This document shows, one piece after another, positions 1 through 9,379 of a stretch of 64,000 bases of DNA. Numbering within the stretch: the first letter of the stretch is position 1; each line of letters begins with the position of its first letter. The translations under genes were made by a program, and so were the position numbers. This DNA is from Amorphophallus konjac (lineage: Eukaryota > Streptophyta > Magnoliopsida > Alismatales > Araceae). The notes beneath the pieces were generated by a model, which saw nothing but the letters and a program-made list of their open reading frames with translations, was not told the origin of the DNA and searched no databases. The DNA lies in NCBI GenBank assembly GCA_022559845.1, contig CM040118.1, positions 447,638,053-447,702,052 of the forward strand, read 5' to 3'.

Positions 1-958
1 GTGGCCTTGCCATCTTTTGGAGATGAGCCCGAACCGGAGACTTCCGTGCCCCCAGCCACTGTTGAGGACACGTTGGGTAGACCACCGCCATTGCTGACGA
101 GGGTGCCTTTCCCACCTTTGTCAAGCATAGTGTCGACCTGTACGGTGGGGCTGGTGGAGTCCGCTAGTGTGGGACCGTCAGGTATGTAACTGAGCACTTG
201 ATCACTTCAGGGTGGATCATTTGACTTTCCCGCCCGTGCTGAGCTTTGACTGGGATGGATTGCATGTACCTCTTCCCCCCTGGAAGAGGGAGAGCTTCCT
301 TGGGACACGGGCCGGCTATCAGGGGACTGGCCTCCCGTCGTAGCTACTACTGAGGGTGACGAGGAGCTCGTTGATATTGAGGGGGTTTCTGAAGGAGACG
401 CCCCGACCGGTGAGCTTCTTCCCTAGCATATTTAACTAGGGAGCTACCTTTGTGCAAGGCTGAACTTGATGATAGCCTAATCTGGCTTCTTGATGCATAG
501 GTGCCCCTGATTCTCCTGCGGCTGAGGGTTCATCAGGGAGCTCGTCTGGTTCTTCAGAGGGCGGCAGCACCACGATGGAGACTGACGAGAGCTCGAGCTC
601 GAGTTATTCTTCTTCCTCTGAGGCCTCTTCTGTCGGGGATGCCGAGATGGAGGCGACGCTGGAAGGTATGTGCGGCTTCTTCTTGTCTCCACATTAGTTT
701 TGATACAGAGTTTATGGCAGAGTGCTGACGTTTTCGTGTTATGTCCAGGACTGGAGACTGAGGGAGAGTATGCTCCAGCTCCCGCCGAGGAGGGTCAGGA
801 GGAGCCTTCCGTCACCCTAATGGCCATTGGGGAGGACCAGGTTGGAGGGGAGTCCCCACCCTCTCCGACTCCGGCAGAGGACACTACCGGGGTGGAGGAG
901 AGGTTGCCTTCACCGACCCCGAGCGGGGAAGTCACAGGCGCGGTAGGAGCTACACCAG
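1..958 (+). pseudogene. Antisense extra ORF of element G, exons 1-4 (acidic, Ser/Pro-rich)
   Basis: Four blocks stay open across plausible introns on the strand opposite to G's pol: exon 1 from the window edge to 181 (donor GTATGT), exon 2 about 287-409, exon 3 at 501-665 and exon 4 at 749-958. Donors are GTATGT, GTGAGC, GTATGT, GTGAGA; acceptors end in AG (AAG, ATAG, CCAG). Every junction is phase 1 and completes a Gly or Glu codon. Introns would be 105, 91, 83 and about 97 bp. The encoded peptide is low complexity: a Ser/Glu-rich block in exon 3 and Pro/Glu/Gly-rich sequence in exon 4, with no recognisable domain. The last intron is now 7.4 kb because element A inserted in it. Exon 2's acceptor is the least certain. 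Extra ORFs in Tat-type elements are known; splicing here is inferred from sequence only. Confidence 0.55.
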
Positions 959-1026
959 GTGAGAGTCAGGGCCTTTGTCTGGTTTTCCACCTTGTCTTGT
1001 CATAGGGAGACCCTGAGCATTGTTGA

Positions 1027-1031
1027 CCTAT
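1027..1031. repeat. Left target-site duplication of element A (CCTAT)
   Basis: CCTAT directly precedes the TGATG start of the left LTR and matches 8333-8337 exactly. Confidence 0.95.
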
Positions 1032-1339
1032 TGATGGGGACATCACCGGCGATCTCATTTGTTCGAGGATCATGATGCTTGCCAACTGTGCTTCATCTTG
1101 TTCGTCACTTTATTTCGAGTCATATGATGTAATTTTTATTTTCTTATCATGTAATTGTCCTTTTATTTAAGTCTAGTACCTAGGTTAATGAGTCATTTAC
1201 CTAGGTCTTGAGTCATTATGTTGGTTTGATAGGTTAATGGGACCAATTCAATGGGCTAGGCCCATGGGCGCCCCCCCTTCCCCTTGGTTTCTTGTCATTA
1301 GTGTAAAAGTCATGGACTTATTGTAAATTGTGGAATCCT

Positions 1340-1347
1340 TATAAATA
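1340..1347 (+). promoter_or_regulatory. TATA box of element A 5' LTR
   Basis: TATAAATA in a context conserved in the other LTR at 6264-6271; expected to drive the element transcript. Confidence 0.7.
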
Positions 1348-1433
1348 AGACCCCATTTCTTCCATTTGAAGCTAATGAGATATTGAGAAAAATTTGAATT
1401 CCCAGAGAATTTTCTTCCTTGGAGTGAGAAGCT

Positions 1434-1440
<7 letters not shown>

Positions 1441-1510
<70 letters not shown>
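1441..1510 (+). repeat. (TC)35 microsatellite in the 5' LTR
   Basis: Uninterrupted TC dinucleotides, against only about seven units at 6365-6378 in the 3' LTR. The ORFs that cross it are low-complexity shadows. Confidence 0.98.
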
Positions 1511-1512
<2 letters not shown>

Positions 1513-3469
1513 AAGGGGGCGAACCCCATTCTCTCTCCTCCCCACCTCCAATTTCGAAATTCTCTCTCTCTCCTCCCCATTCACCTCTCATTAAGGCCCC
1601 TCCCCCTTCCCCATACACTCATTCAATTCCCCTCCAACCCCTAGGTGGAATTCCCCTCTCCTAGGCACCTCTCCATTCTCCCAAGCAACCCTTCCTCTTC
1701 CCCAAGCAACCAATCCTTTTCCCAAGCCACCCCTTCCCTTCCCCAACACACCTCTCCATCTCCCAACACACCCCTTCCCCTTCCCAAGACCACCATTGAT
1801 CACCCACCATTAAGACCCAATTCAAACACATCCTCCCTCCCTCAAGGGTCACTTGTGCCCCTTCCTCTCTCCCAGCCCTAGCAGATTTCGACCCCATCTC
1901 CCTCCTCTGCTAACTCCGCCCCCTCCAGCCTTCTCCCCCCCCTTCTCCAACCTGTGGTGACCCTCCCCACCTCCCCTCCCAACCAGGGAAAGCCCACAGC
2001 CCCTTCCCACCCGTCCTCCCACTCCTCTCCCCCTTTATCCTTCCCTATCTACCATTGCTACCCAGTCCAGCAGCAGAAGCAGAAGTACTAGCGAATTACA
2101 GAGCCTGCCCTGGAGTCATCACACATCTTCAGGTGGCGTTCCATACATTTCTGAAAAGCTCGTCGAGGCAGCTTCGCAGGCGAGGTGGTTTCACCGGCAT
2201 CCGATATCGCTGCTGCCCAGAGGAGCCATTCTCCCCCGACTGCGCAAAGCTGCTCTGGCAGAGAACCTGAGCCCAAGTGCAGACATGACCACGGCTTCTA
2301 CAGGATGACTTTGGATGTGATTTTTGGATGAGGCCTTCTCCTCCAAGACCTCTGTCAGCACAAACAAGAAGAGATCCAGTTGGATCTCGGACCATAGAGT
2401 TCCAATTTTTATCCCCAAGGTGCACAGGACAGTCCAGTCAGGGCCTGAACTGACCCACCTTCACTCTACGGGCCCTATCTCCCTGCTCTGACCTTCTCTG
2501 GTGGGCTCCTTGGTTTCTGCTCGAAGAGGATCCTCCCAAGGCCATGTCAATATAAGCTACATCACCTTCAGAGCTCAGGAGTGTTCGTGACGGCTTCTTT
2601 ATCCTGCTGCAGAGTTCTTGAGTCAATCTAAGCCAGAACAGAACAGTCCAGTTCCAGATTCGGCCTCGGCTGTCAGCGACATCTAGAGCTCACAAGAAAA
2701 TTCAGGAGTTATTCCGGACCAGTCAGTGACAATTTGGCACTGGTTTCATTGGCTTCTGAGTTCGGGAGCGTCCTCGGCAGCGTCAACAGCGAGCACCTAT
2801 CAGACGGGCAGACAGGCAGGCAGAACCGACGGTGGGATCAATCGGCGATCTCCTTAGCTATTTTCCCTTCCCCGCCTGGCCGGCTTAGCGCCCCTCCCTG
2901 CATGGAGGTAGTGTTTTAATGTAACCTCTATTTTCCCCACCCCACGATCACCCTCCTGCGTAAGGAGTAGTTTTGTACTAGCAGGTCTTCGGCCGAAGCG
3001 TCATCGGCGCGGCATGTGGGTAGCCCACGCCTCCCCGCTCGCCCTCGTCTCCGACCAGGATTGGTGTCTTCACACTGATCAGGTGAGCTTTGAGCCCCCA
3101 TCCTCTATTGGTTTTACTATTGCTTGTCTTAGTATCGTTTCTAGTTGCCCGTCGGCGGTGAGGCGAGTGCCCGATCTCAAATTGCCATCTAATTGAGTGC
3201 CACCGCGGAGCGAGTTGTGAGAGAGCCACTACATCCCACGCCCTTGGCGTGCTGGCCACCCACAGAATTGGGCATCCCAGTCCCTTAAGGGTTCAGCCCA
3301 AGCTAGTCAAATCCTCGGATAGGCGAGATCCATCCTCGAACCCTCACCACTATCGCCGGTCCACCTACGGACCCGGGTGTGCGCGACGCGGGTGAACCCA
3401 CTTATGTGAGTCCGCCGTTCGGTTCGGTTGCTTACGAATCTAGGTCTGAGGGGTCGTGTCACATCAATT

Positions 3470-3481
3470 TGGTATCAGAGC
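3470..3481 (+). other. Primer binding site of element A (initiator Met tRNA)
   Basis: TGGTATCAGAGC, the standard complement of the plant initiator-Met tRNA 3' end, three bases after the LTR. Confidence 0.95.
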
Positions 3482-3513
3482 AAATTTTAGACTTGTCTCT
3501 ACGAGTCTAGTCC

Positions 3514-5019
3514 ATGGGCACGCTTGCATTAGAGTCCCCGACAGACCGTCCCATGCATTGTCCACCACCCATTGTCAATGAGTCTACGGACCAAATGATC
3601 CCTCTCCCAATCATATCCCTTGCATACCTACCCAATGGAGAGCCTACGAAAATTGATTTTATTGACTTGGAGTCCGATATATGGATATCCTCCGATATCG
3701 TTGCCTCTCTTTCTAGGACCGGACAAATTGTGCACAACAGAGACCAAGTCTTCGTTGAATTCCATAAATGGTTCGGGAAGACCAAATACTTTGATGGAGC
3801 TTGGTGTCAAATTGGTACTTTGGCGGGCCCTTGCATAATCCTAGGTAGGAGATGGTTAGATGAAAGGAATGCCGACATTGACCCGACACGTCGGACTTGC
3901 CTAGTGCATCCGCCACACCTTCCGGGAGCCTTTAAATTCAATAACCTTGTACTCTCCCATCCGCCGGAGTCCCTTCCTTGTTCACCACCCCGGGTGCACC
4001 ACACGCCGGCTATCATCACCCCACCCCCAAAAGACCTTCCCATTCCCTTGGAAAAGGAGACCACACCCATCCACACAAGAACAGATGCTAACCTAGAGTC
4101 CCTTCCCGCCCTCGAGGAAACCCAAGTACACACCAATGGTGAGGAAGAACCTCACATCTCCCCTTCCCATAGCTCAGACCATCAAGAGCCACTTGCCTTC
4201 ACTCATGGCACCATAACCATAGATGGGCCCATACTCAATTGGCTCAAGGTGAACCCCGGCCTCCATAGCTTGCACTCATACCTCCTACCCATGGAGCAAC
4301 ACCTCCCTATAGTGCCCCTCTCCTATCATACCACCATCCAATCATCTTACCAAGTGGAGACATTAGGGGATCTCCTTAAGGGCCTAGCATGGCAAATGGA
4401 GTTGACTGGCATGTTGACCATAATGGCCGACCAACCTAGTAGCTTTGACCTCCTACATCTATGTGTCGGGTCTATCACCGCAGTTTACACTGTGGGTTGC
4501 TACACTAGCAACCTCCTTTTATTCCTCCATACACCCGATGAGCCCGATGCTATCCACGAATTAGATTTGCTTATCTCTGGTAGAACGTCAAGCCCTCCAT
4601 TCATGGCCGACCATCCCACCAAAGACTTCGTCCCAACTGTTTCATTAGAGGAGGAGGAACCGCCACCATTTGAGGACCATGAGGACACATAGATCCTCTC
4701 CCTTGGTAGCCCCTACCATGATCCCTTTGATCCCTTCCTATACCCACCCACCTTACTCACCACCAACCTTTTCCTACCCCAACCAACCATGTTGGACCAA
4801 GCCCACCTCTCTCAAGACCCGGCCCACACCAAGGGTACCATGACCATGGGTGAATTACACCTAGGAAACAATGAAGTGCCCCACTCCATGACACATACCT
4901 TCTTTGCCCCTACGACCCTTTTGAGTGGAAGCTTGAAGGCCACCCCACCACCCCACACAAGGAAGTCACCTATAGAAAAGGAATTCCTGTGTCTTGTCAC
5001 ATCACACCACTTGGCATGA
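3514..5019 (+). pseudogene. Element A ORF1: protease-like segment plus domain X
   Basis: The first ATG after the primer site opens a 392-codon frame to TAG at 4690-4692; the same frame then stays open to TGA at 5017-5019, so the TAG is probably a decayed codon. Residues about 45-130 look like a retropepsin fold: a segment Phe-Ile-Asp-Leu-Glu-Ser then Ile-Ser-Ser-Asp-Ile-Val, and later Ile-Ile-Leu-Gly-Arg-Arg-Trp-Leu with Ala-Asp-Ile-Asp, like the ILG-x2-WL core of plant gypsy proteases. The catalytic Asp-Ser/Thr-Gly is replaced by Asp-Leu-Glu-Ser, so activity is not expected. Residues 238-346 form domain X, shared with elements B and C. A Pro-rich linker separates them. Past the stop, Asp-Pro-Phe-Asp-Pro-Phe is also conserved in B and C, supporting the single ancestral frame. 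The protease assignment is inference from motif order. Confidence 0.7.
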
Positions 5020-5894
5020 ATAGAAAGTCGGGTCCTTTCATACATGACACCCACATGTCAAGTCGGATGCATGATTGGTCCAAAGGTCCTCCCACATTCA
5101 TCATTGGTCTTAAGCATGTTACGAACATTCACGGATGTCCGGTACCCCTGGCATTTGCTATACCCATGCGCAATAGATTCCCCTATGGATGCCCCGGCCC
5201 TCCAACCATTGTTATGAAGTCCATGCATGATAGGGCCACTTGTGGCTGCCCCGGTCCACCTAAGTTCATCAGGGTTCACATGGCATCAAAGCATGATAGG
5301 TCAATTTATGGTTGCCCCGGTCCACCTTTGCACACTACCCACTTTCACAACCACTCACCGCATCATAATGCATGGCATGAGCATACACGCAAGCAAATCA
5401 CAACGAGCGGTGAGGTTCACAAAGAGCGGGAAAAGGCTCGCAAGCGCAACTTGGAATTCCAAGTAGGCAACCTATCGATGGTGGCATTGGAGTGGCTCTA
5501 CCCTAGAGTCACTTCCAACTTGAGGGCACGAGGACTTGGACCTTGCCAAGTTCCGAGTGACTTTGGCAACCCGGCTTATGGGTTGGACTTACGAATGGGT
5601 TTTGGGATTCACCCCATTTCCCACGTGGCGGATCCGATACCCTATATGGGCACCGCGGTGGATCCTAGTGAGTACCTTGAGCCTATATCTTTCCTTGGGA
5701 GTGATACCCTCGGAGAGCCACCAAAAATCTGCCTAAGAGCCCGACGTGTGCACACGGAGGCAATACTAGGGAAGCAGGGTTCCATCGCCAGCAAGAGGGT
5801 GTGTCCAAGCCACCGTGAGAGGATGAAGGACCGTCCCCTGGTTGCGGACGCAGGGTTGAGTTTGGAGGTTGAGGTTCACCTCGAGTTGCTTTAG
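4989..5894 (+). pseudogene. Element A ORF2: Gly-Cys-Pro-Gly-Pro-Pro repeat protein (frameshifted end of ORF1)
   Basis: A 301-codon frame overlapping ORF1 in another phase. Reading it upstream of its ATG gives Lys-Glu-Val-Thr-Tyr, aligned with Arg-Glu-Val-His-Tyr in element B, so it is the frameshifted C-terminal half of one polyprotein. Residues 49-113 hold four GC-x-x-P motifs, three of them exactly GCPGPP, spaced 18, 19 and 22 residues, with His-Asp-Arg/Trp before them. One GCPGPP (or GCSGPP) closes the B and C proteins. The rest (115-301) is basic and has no domain I know. Possible roles such as nucleic-acid or metal binding by the Cys/His motifs are guesswork. Confidence 0.65.
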
Positions 5895-5919
5895 AGGACC
5901 ACTTCCCCGGTGGACCCAT

Positions 5920-5955
5920 ACTCGACGGAGTCGAGTTCTATGCACCACGGGGGTA
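5920..5955 (+). promoter_or_regulatory. Conserved hairpin and polypurine tract of element A
   Basis: ACTCGA-CGGAG-TCGAGT (5920-5936) can form a 6-bp hairpin and is followed within 20 bases by CACGGGGGTA, the likely plus-strand primer, abutting the LTR at 5956. The same hairpin precedes the polypurine tract in B and C. Confidence 0.65.
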
Positions 5956-8332
5956 TGATGGGGACATCACCGGCGATCTCATTTGTTCGAGGATCCTGAT
6001 GCTTGCCAGCTGTGCTTCATCTTGTTCGTCACTTTATTTCGAGTCATATGATGTAATTTTTATTTTCTTATCATGTAATTTTCCTTTTATTTAAGTCTAG
6101 TACCTAGGTTAATGAGTCATTTACCTAGGTCTTGAGTCATTATGTTGGTTTGATAGGTTAATGGGCCCAATTCAATGGGCTGGGCCCATGGGTGCCCCCC
6201 CTTCCCCTTGGTTTCTTATCATTAGTGTAAAAGTCATGGACTTATTGTAAATTGTGGGATCCCTATAAATAGGACCCCATTTCTTCCATTTGAAGCTAAT
6301 GAGATATTGAGAAAATTTTGAATTCCCAGATAATTTTCTTCCTTGGAGTGAGAAGCTCCCTCCCTCTCTCTCTCTCTCCAAAGGGGGCGAACCCCATTCT
6401 CTCTCCTCCCCACCCCCAAGTTATAAATTCTCTCTCTCTCCTCCCCATTCACCTCTCATTAAGGCCCCTCCCCCTTCCCCATACACTCATTCAATTCCCC
6501 TCCAGCCCCTAGGTGAAATTCCCCTCTCCTAGGCACCTCTCCATTCTCCCAAGCAACCCTTCCTCTTCCCCAAGTAACCAATCCTTTTCCCAAGCCACCC
6601 CTTCCCTTCCCCAACACACCTCTCCATCTCCCAACACACCCCTTCCCCTTCCCAAGACCACCATTGATCACCCACCATTAAGACCCAATTCAAACACATC
6701 CTCCCTCCCTCAAGGGTCACTTGTGCCCCTTCCTCTCTCCCAGCCCTAGTAGATTTCGGCCCCATCTCCCTCCTCTGCTAACTCCGCCCCCTCCAGCCTT
6801 CTCCCCCCCTTCTCCAACCTGTGGTGACCCTCCCCACCTCCCCTCCCAACCAGGGAAAGCCCACAGCCCCTTCCCACCCGTCCTCCCACTCCTCTCCCCC
6901 TTTATCCTTCCCTATCTACCATTGCTACCCAGTCCAGCAGCAGAAGCAGAAGTACCAGCGAATTGCAGAGACTGCCCTGGAGTCAGCACACATCTTCAGG
7001 TGGCGTGCCATACATTTCTGAAAAGCTCGTCGAGGCAGCTTCGCAGGCGAGGTGGTTTCTCCGGATCCGATATCTCTGCTGCCCAGAGGAGCCATTCTCC
7101 CCCGACTGCGCAAAGCTGCTCTGGCAGAGAACCTGAGCCCAAGTGCAGACACGACCACGGCTTCTACAGGATGACTTTGGATGTGATTTTTGGATGAGGC
7201 CTTCTCCTCCAAGACCTCTGTCAGCACCAACAAGAAGAGAGCCATTTGGATCTCGGACCATAGAGTTCCAATTTTTCTCCCCGAGGTTCGCAGGACAGTC
7301 CAGTCAGGGCCTGAACTGACCCACCTTCACTCTACGAGCCTTATCTCCCTGCTCCGACCTTCTCTGGTGGACTCCTTGGTTTTTGCTCGAAGAGGATCCT
7401 CCCACGGCCGTGTCAATATAAGCTACGTCACCTTCGGAGCTCAGGAGTGTTTGTGACAGCTTCTTCATCCTGCTGCAGAGTTCTGGAGTCAATCCGAGCC
7501 AGAACAGAACAGTCCAGTTCCAGATTCGGCCTCGGCTGTCGGAGACATCCAGAGCTCACAAGAAAATTCAGGAGTTATCCCGGACCAGTCAGTAACAATT
7601 TGGCACTGGTTTCATTGGCTTCTGAGTTCGGGAGCGTCCTTGGCAGCGTCAACAGCGAGCACCTGTCAGACGGGCAGACAGGCGGGCAGAACCGACGGTG
7701 GGATCAATCGGCTACCTCCTTAGCAATTTTCCTTTCCCCGCCTGGCCGGCTTAGCGCCCCTCCCTGCGTGGAGGTAGTGTTTGAATGTAACCTCTATTTT
7801 CCCCACCCCACGATCACCCTCCTGCGCGAGGAGTATTTTTTTACTAGCAGGTCTTCGGCCGAAGCGTCATCGGCGCGGCGTGTGGGTAGCCCACGCCTCC
7901 CCGCTCGCTCTCGTCTCCGACCGAGATCGATGTCTTCACACTGATCAGGTGAGCTTTGAGCCCTCATCCTCTGCTGGTTTTACTATTGCTTGTCTTAGTA
8001 TCGTTTCTAGTTGCCTATTGGCGGTGAGGCGAGTGCCCGATCTCAAATTGCCATCTAATTGAGTGCCACTGCGGAGCGAGTTGTGAGAGAGCCACTACAT
8101 CCCATGCCCTTGGCGTGCTGGCCGCCCACGGAATTGGGCATCCTAGGCCCTTAAGGGTTCAGCCCAAGCTAGTCAAATCCTCGGATAGGCGAGATCCATC
8201 CTCGAACCCTCACCACTATCGCCGGTCCACCTACAGACCCGGGTGTGCGTGACGCGGGTGAACCCGCTTATGTGAGTCCGCCGTTCGGTTCGGTTGCTTG
8301 CGAATCTAGGTCTGAGGGGTCGTGTCACATCA
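5956..8332 (+). repeat. Element A 3' LTR (2377 bp)
   Basis: Same ends as the 5' LTR, TATA box at 6264-6271, and a short TC tract at 6365-6378. Confidence 0.95.
6264..6271 (+). promoter_or_regulatory. TATA box of element A 3' LTR
   Basis: TATAAATA, identical to the one in the 5' LTR. Confidence 0.65.
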
Positions 8333-8337
8333 CCTAT
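8333..8337. repeat. Right target-site duplication of element A (CCTAT)
   Basis: Exact repeat of 1027-1031; removing A and one copy restores a 97-bp intron. Confidence 0.95.
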
Positions 8338-8361
8338 TTACTGTTTGGTGGGATTGTGCAG

Positions 8362-8979
8362 GTCCTTCTGGGGTTCTGGCTGAGATGGGTCACTCTTCCC
8401 TCGAGCTGGTGATTGAGTGGCCTACATCCGCCGGAGCTGCTGCTGGACGCCAGTGTATGTGCAGCCTTAATGCAGCGCGCCCAGCGCTATGTAGGGGGTG
8501 ACCCTCTGCCTTCCCCAGAGGAGCTTCGGCACCGGTTGAGGGAGTGCACGTGCGGATACCAAGGCTTTGCCTTCCCTCGTGGGTCCTGGATGTTTGGCTT
8601 GGCCGGCATCTGGGTGGAGTACCTGCAGATTCGAGAGGCTCAGGAGTAGCAGGCACAACGGCTAGCGGCCATCCGGGATGTACGGGAGCAGCGCGTTCAG
8701 CTTACGGCAGCTACGACCGAGCAGAGGAGGCTTGCCAACGCGGCCGTGTCTCTTGCTCAGGACCGTGCCAGGCTGCTGAGCGAGGCGACCAGCAGAGCGG
8801 AGGCCCTGTAGAAGGCCTTGTAGGAGCAGCGGCGAGCTGTAGAGCTTGCTAGAGCTGAGTGGCGGACCGCCGAAGTTGGAGCCGAGGCCAGCGTTCAGCT
8901 TGGGTCGACCTTGGAGGCGGAGCTCGTGGCTGCGGAGTCCCGCTTGGCGGAGCTGGATGGGAGCGAGGCTAGGCTGTGA
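8362..8979 (+). pseudogene. Antisense extra ORF of element G, last exon (coiled coil)
   Basis: Opens right after an acceptor ending GTGCAG and continues the phase-1 frame left by the donor at 958, beginning Gly-Pro-Ser-Gly. After about 16 codons an indel shifts the reading frame; the long frame then runs to TGA at 8977-8979. It holds a short globular-looking segment (with Trp-Met-Phe-Gly-Leu-Ala-Gly at about 8588-8608) followed by an Ala/Arg/Glu-rich stretch of heptad character, typical of a coiled coil. TAG stops at 8647-8649, 8809-8811 and 8821-8823 are each one C-to-T change from CAG, as expected for methylated, decaying repeats. The function is unknown; similar extra proteins occur downstream of pol in Tat elements. 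Confidence 0.5.
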
Positions 8980-9379
8980 TTGTATCACTTCCCTTCCCCC
9001 TTTTTGTTATCCGGATAGTGTACTTTTGTTACCCCAAGGGCATGTCTTGGGCTCCCTATTATAGAGTATCAATGACAAATTTCAGATTTTTTGTGTCGTT
9101 GTTTGTTGAATTATTCTTCTCCCTAGTCTATGGAATAGGGTTGGATACAAGGGATGGTTGCCACTTACTGTTGGTCGTGCTTGATTGTTTTAACACGTAC
9201 CAGTATAGGGAGCAGCGAACTGGGTTTTATTCGGGTCTGGAGCTGAGGTAAAAGGCTGGGTGAGGAGAGTAGTATGACTGGATATTGGGTACTGGGTACT
9301 GGATGCTGGTTGTTTGCATGTTGTTAATCGGTCATGTAGCTCTTCTGGGCTTAGGAAACTAGGGCTGAGCTGGCCAGAT
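8980..9379. other. Intergenic part of element G between extra ORF and tandem array
   Basis: No coding potential or structure seen apart from diverged precursors of the 49-bp repeat near its right end. Confidence 0.5.

Larger units (their letters stand above)
1032..3466 (+). repeat. Element A 5' LTR (2435 bp)
   Basis: Starts TGATGGGGACATC and ends GTGTCACATCA; matches 5956-8332 throughout. The short U3 (about 300 bp) ends in a TATA box at 1340-1347, so most of the LTR is a long pyrimidine-rich R-U5. The 58-bp length excess over the 3' LTR is nearly all explained by the TC tract. Confidence 0.95.
1032..8332 (+). mobile_element. Element A: complete non-autonomous LTR retrotransposon
   Basis: Two long direct repeats (1032-3466 and 5956-8332) begin TGATG and end CATCA, flanked by the perfect 5-bp duplication CCTAT. 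A primer site matching initiator-Met tRNA follows the left LTR and a purine-rich run precedes the right LTR. The internal part is only about 2.5 kb and encodes one ancestral reading frame, now broken once by a stop and once by a frameshift, with no gag zinc knuckle, RT, RNase H or integrase. It must therefore have been moved by another element's enzymes. The LTRs differ by only a few percent by eye, apart from a microsatellite, so insertion is recent relative to G. It landed in an intron of G's antisense ORF. It shares protein and 3'-end signatures with elements B and C. Confidence 0.95.

Noticed and set aside
1248..1897. Arg/Glu and Pro-rich ORFs on both strands
   Set aside because: They cross the TC tract and C-rich LTR leader and recur in the second LTR at 6172-6765.
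3470..3481. Possible tRNA gene fragments at the primer sites
   Set aside because: Only the 3'-end complement is present next to LTRs; no cloverleaf.
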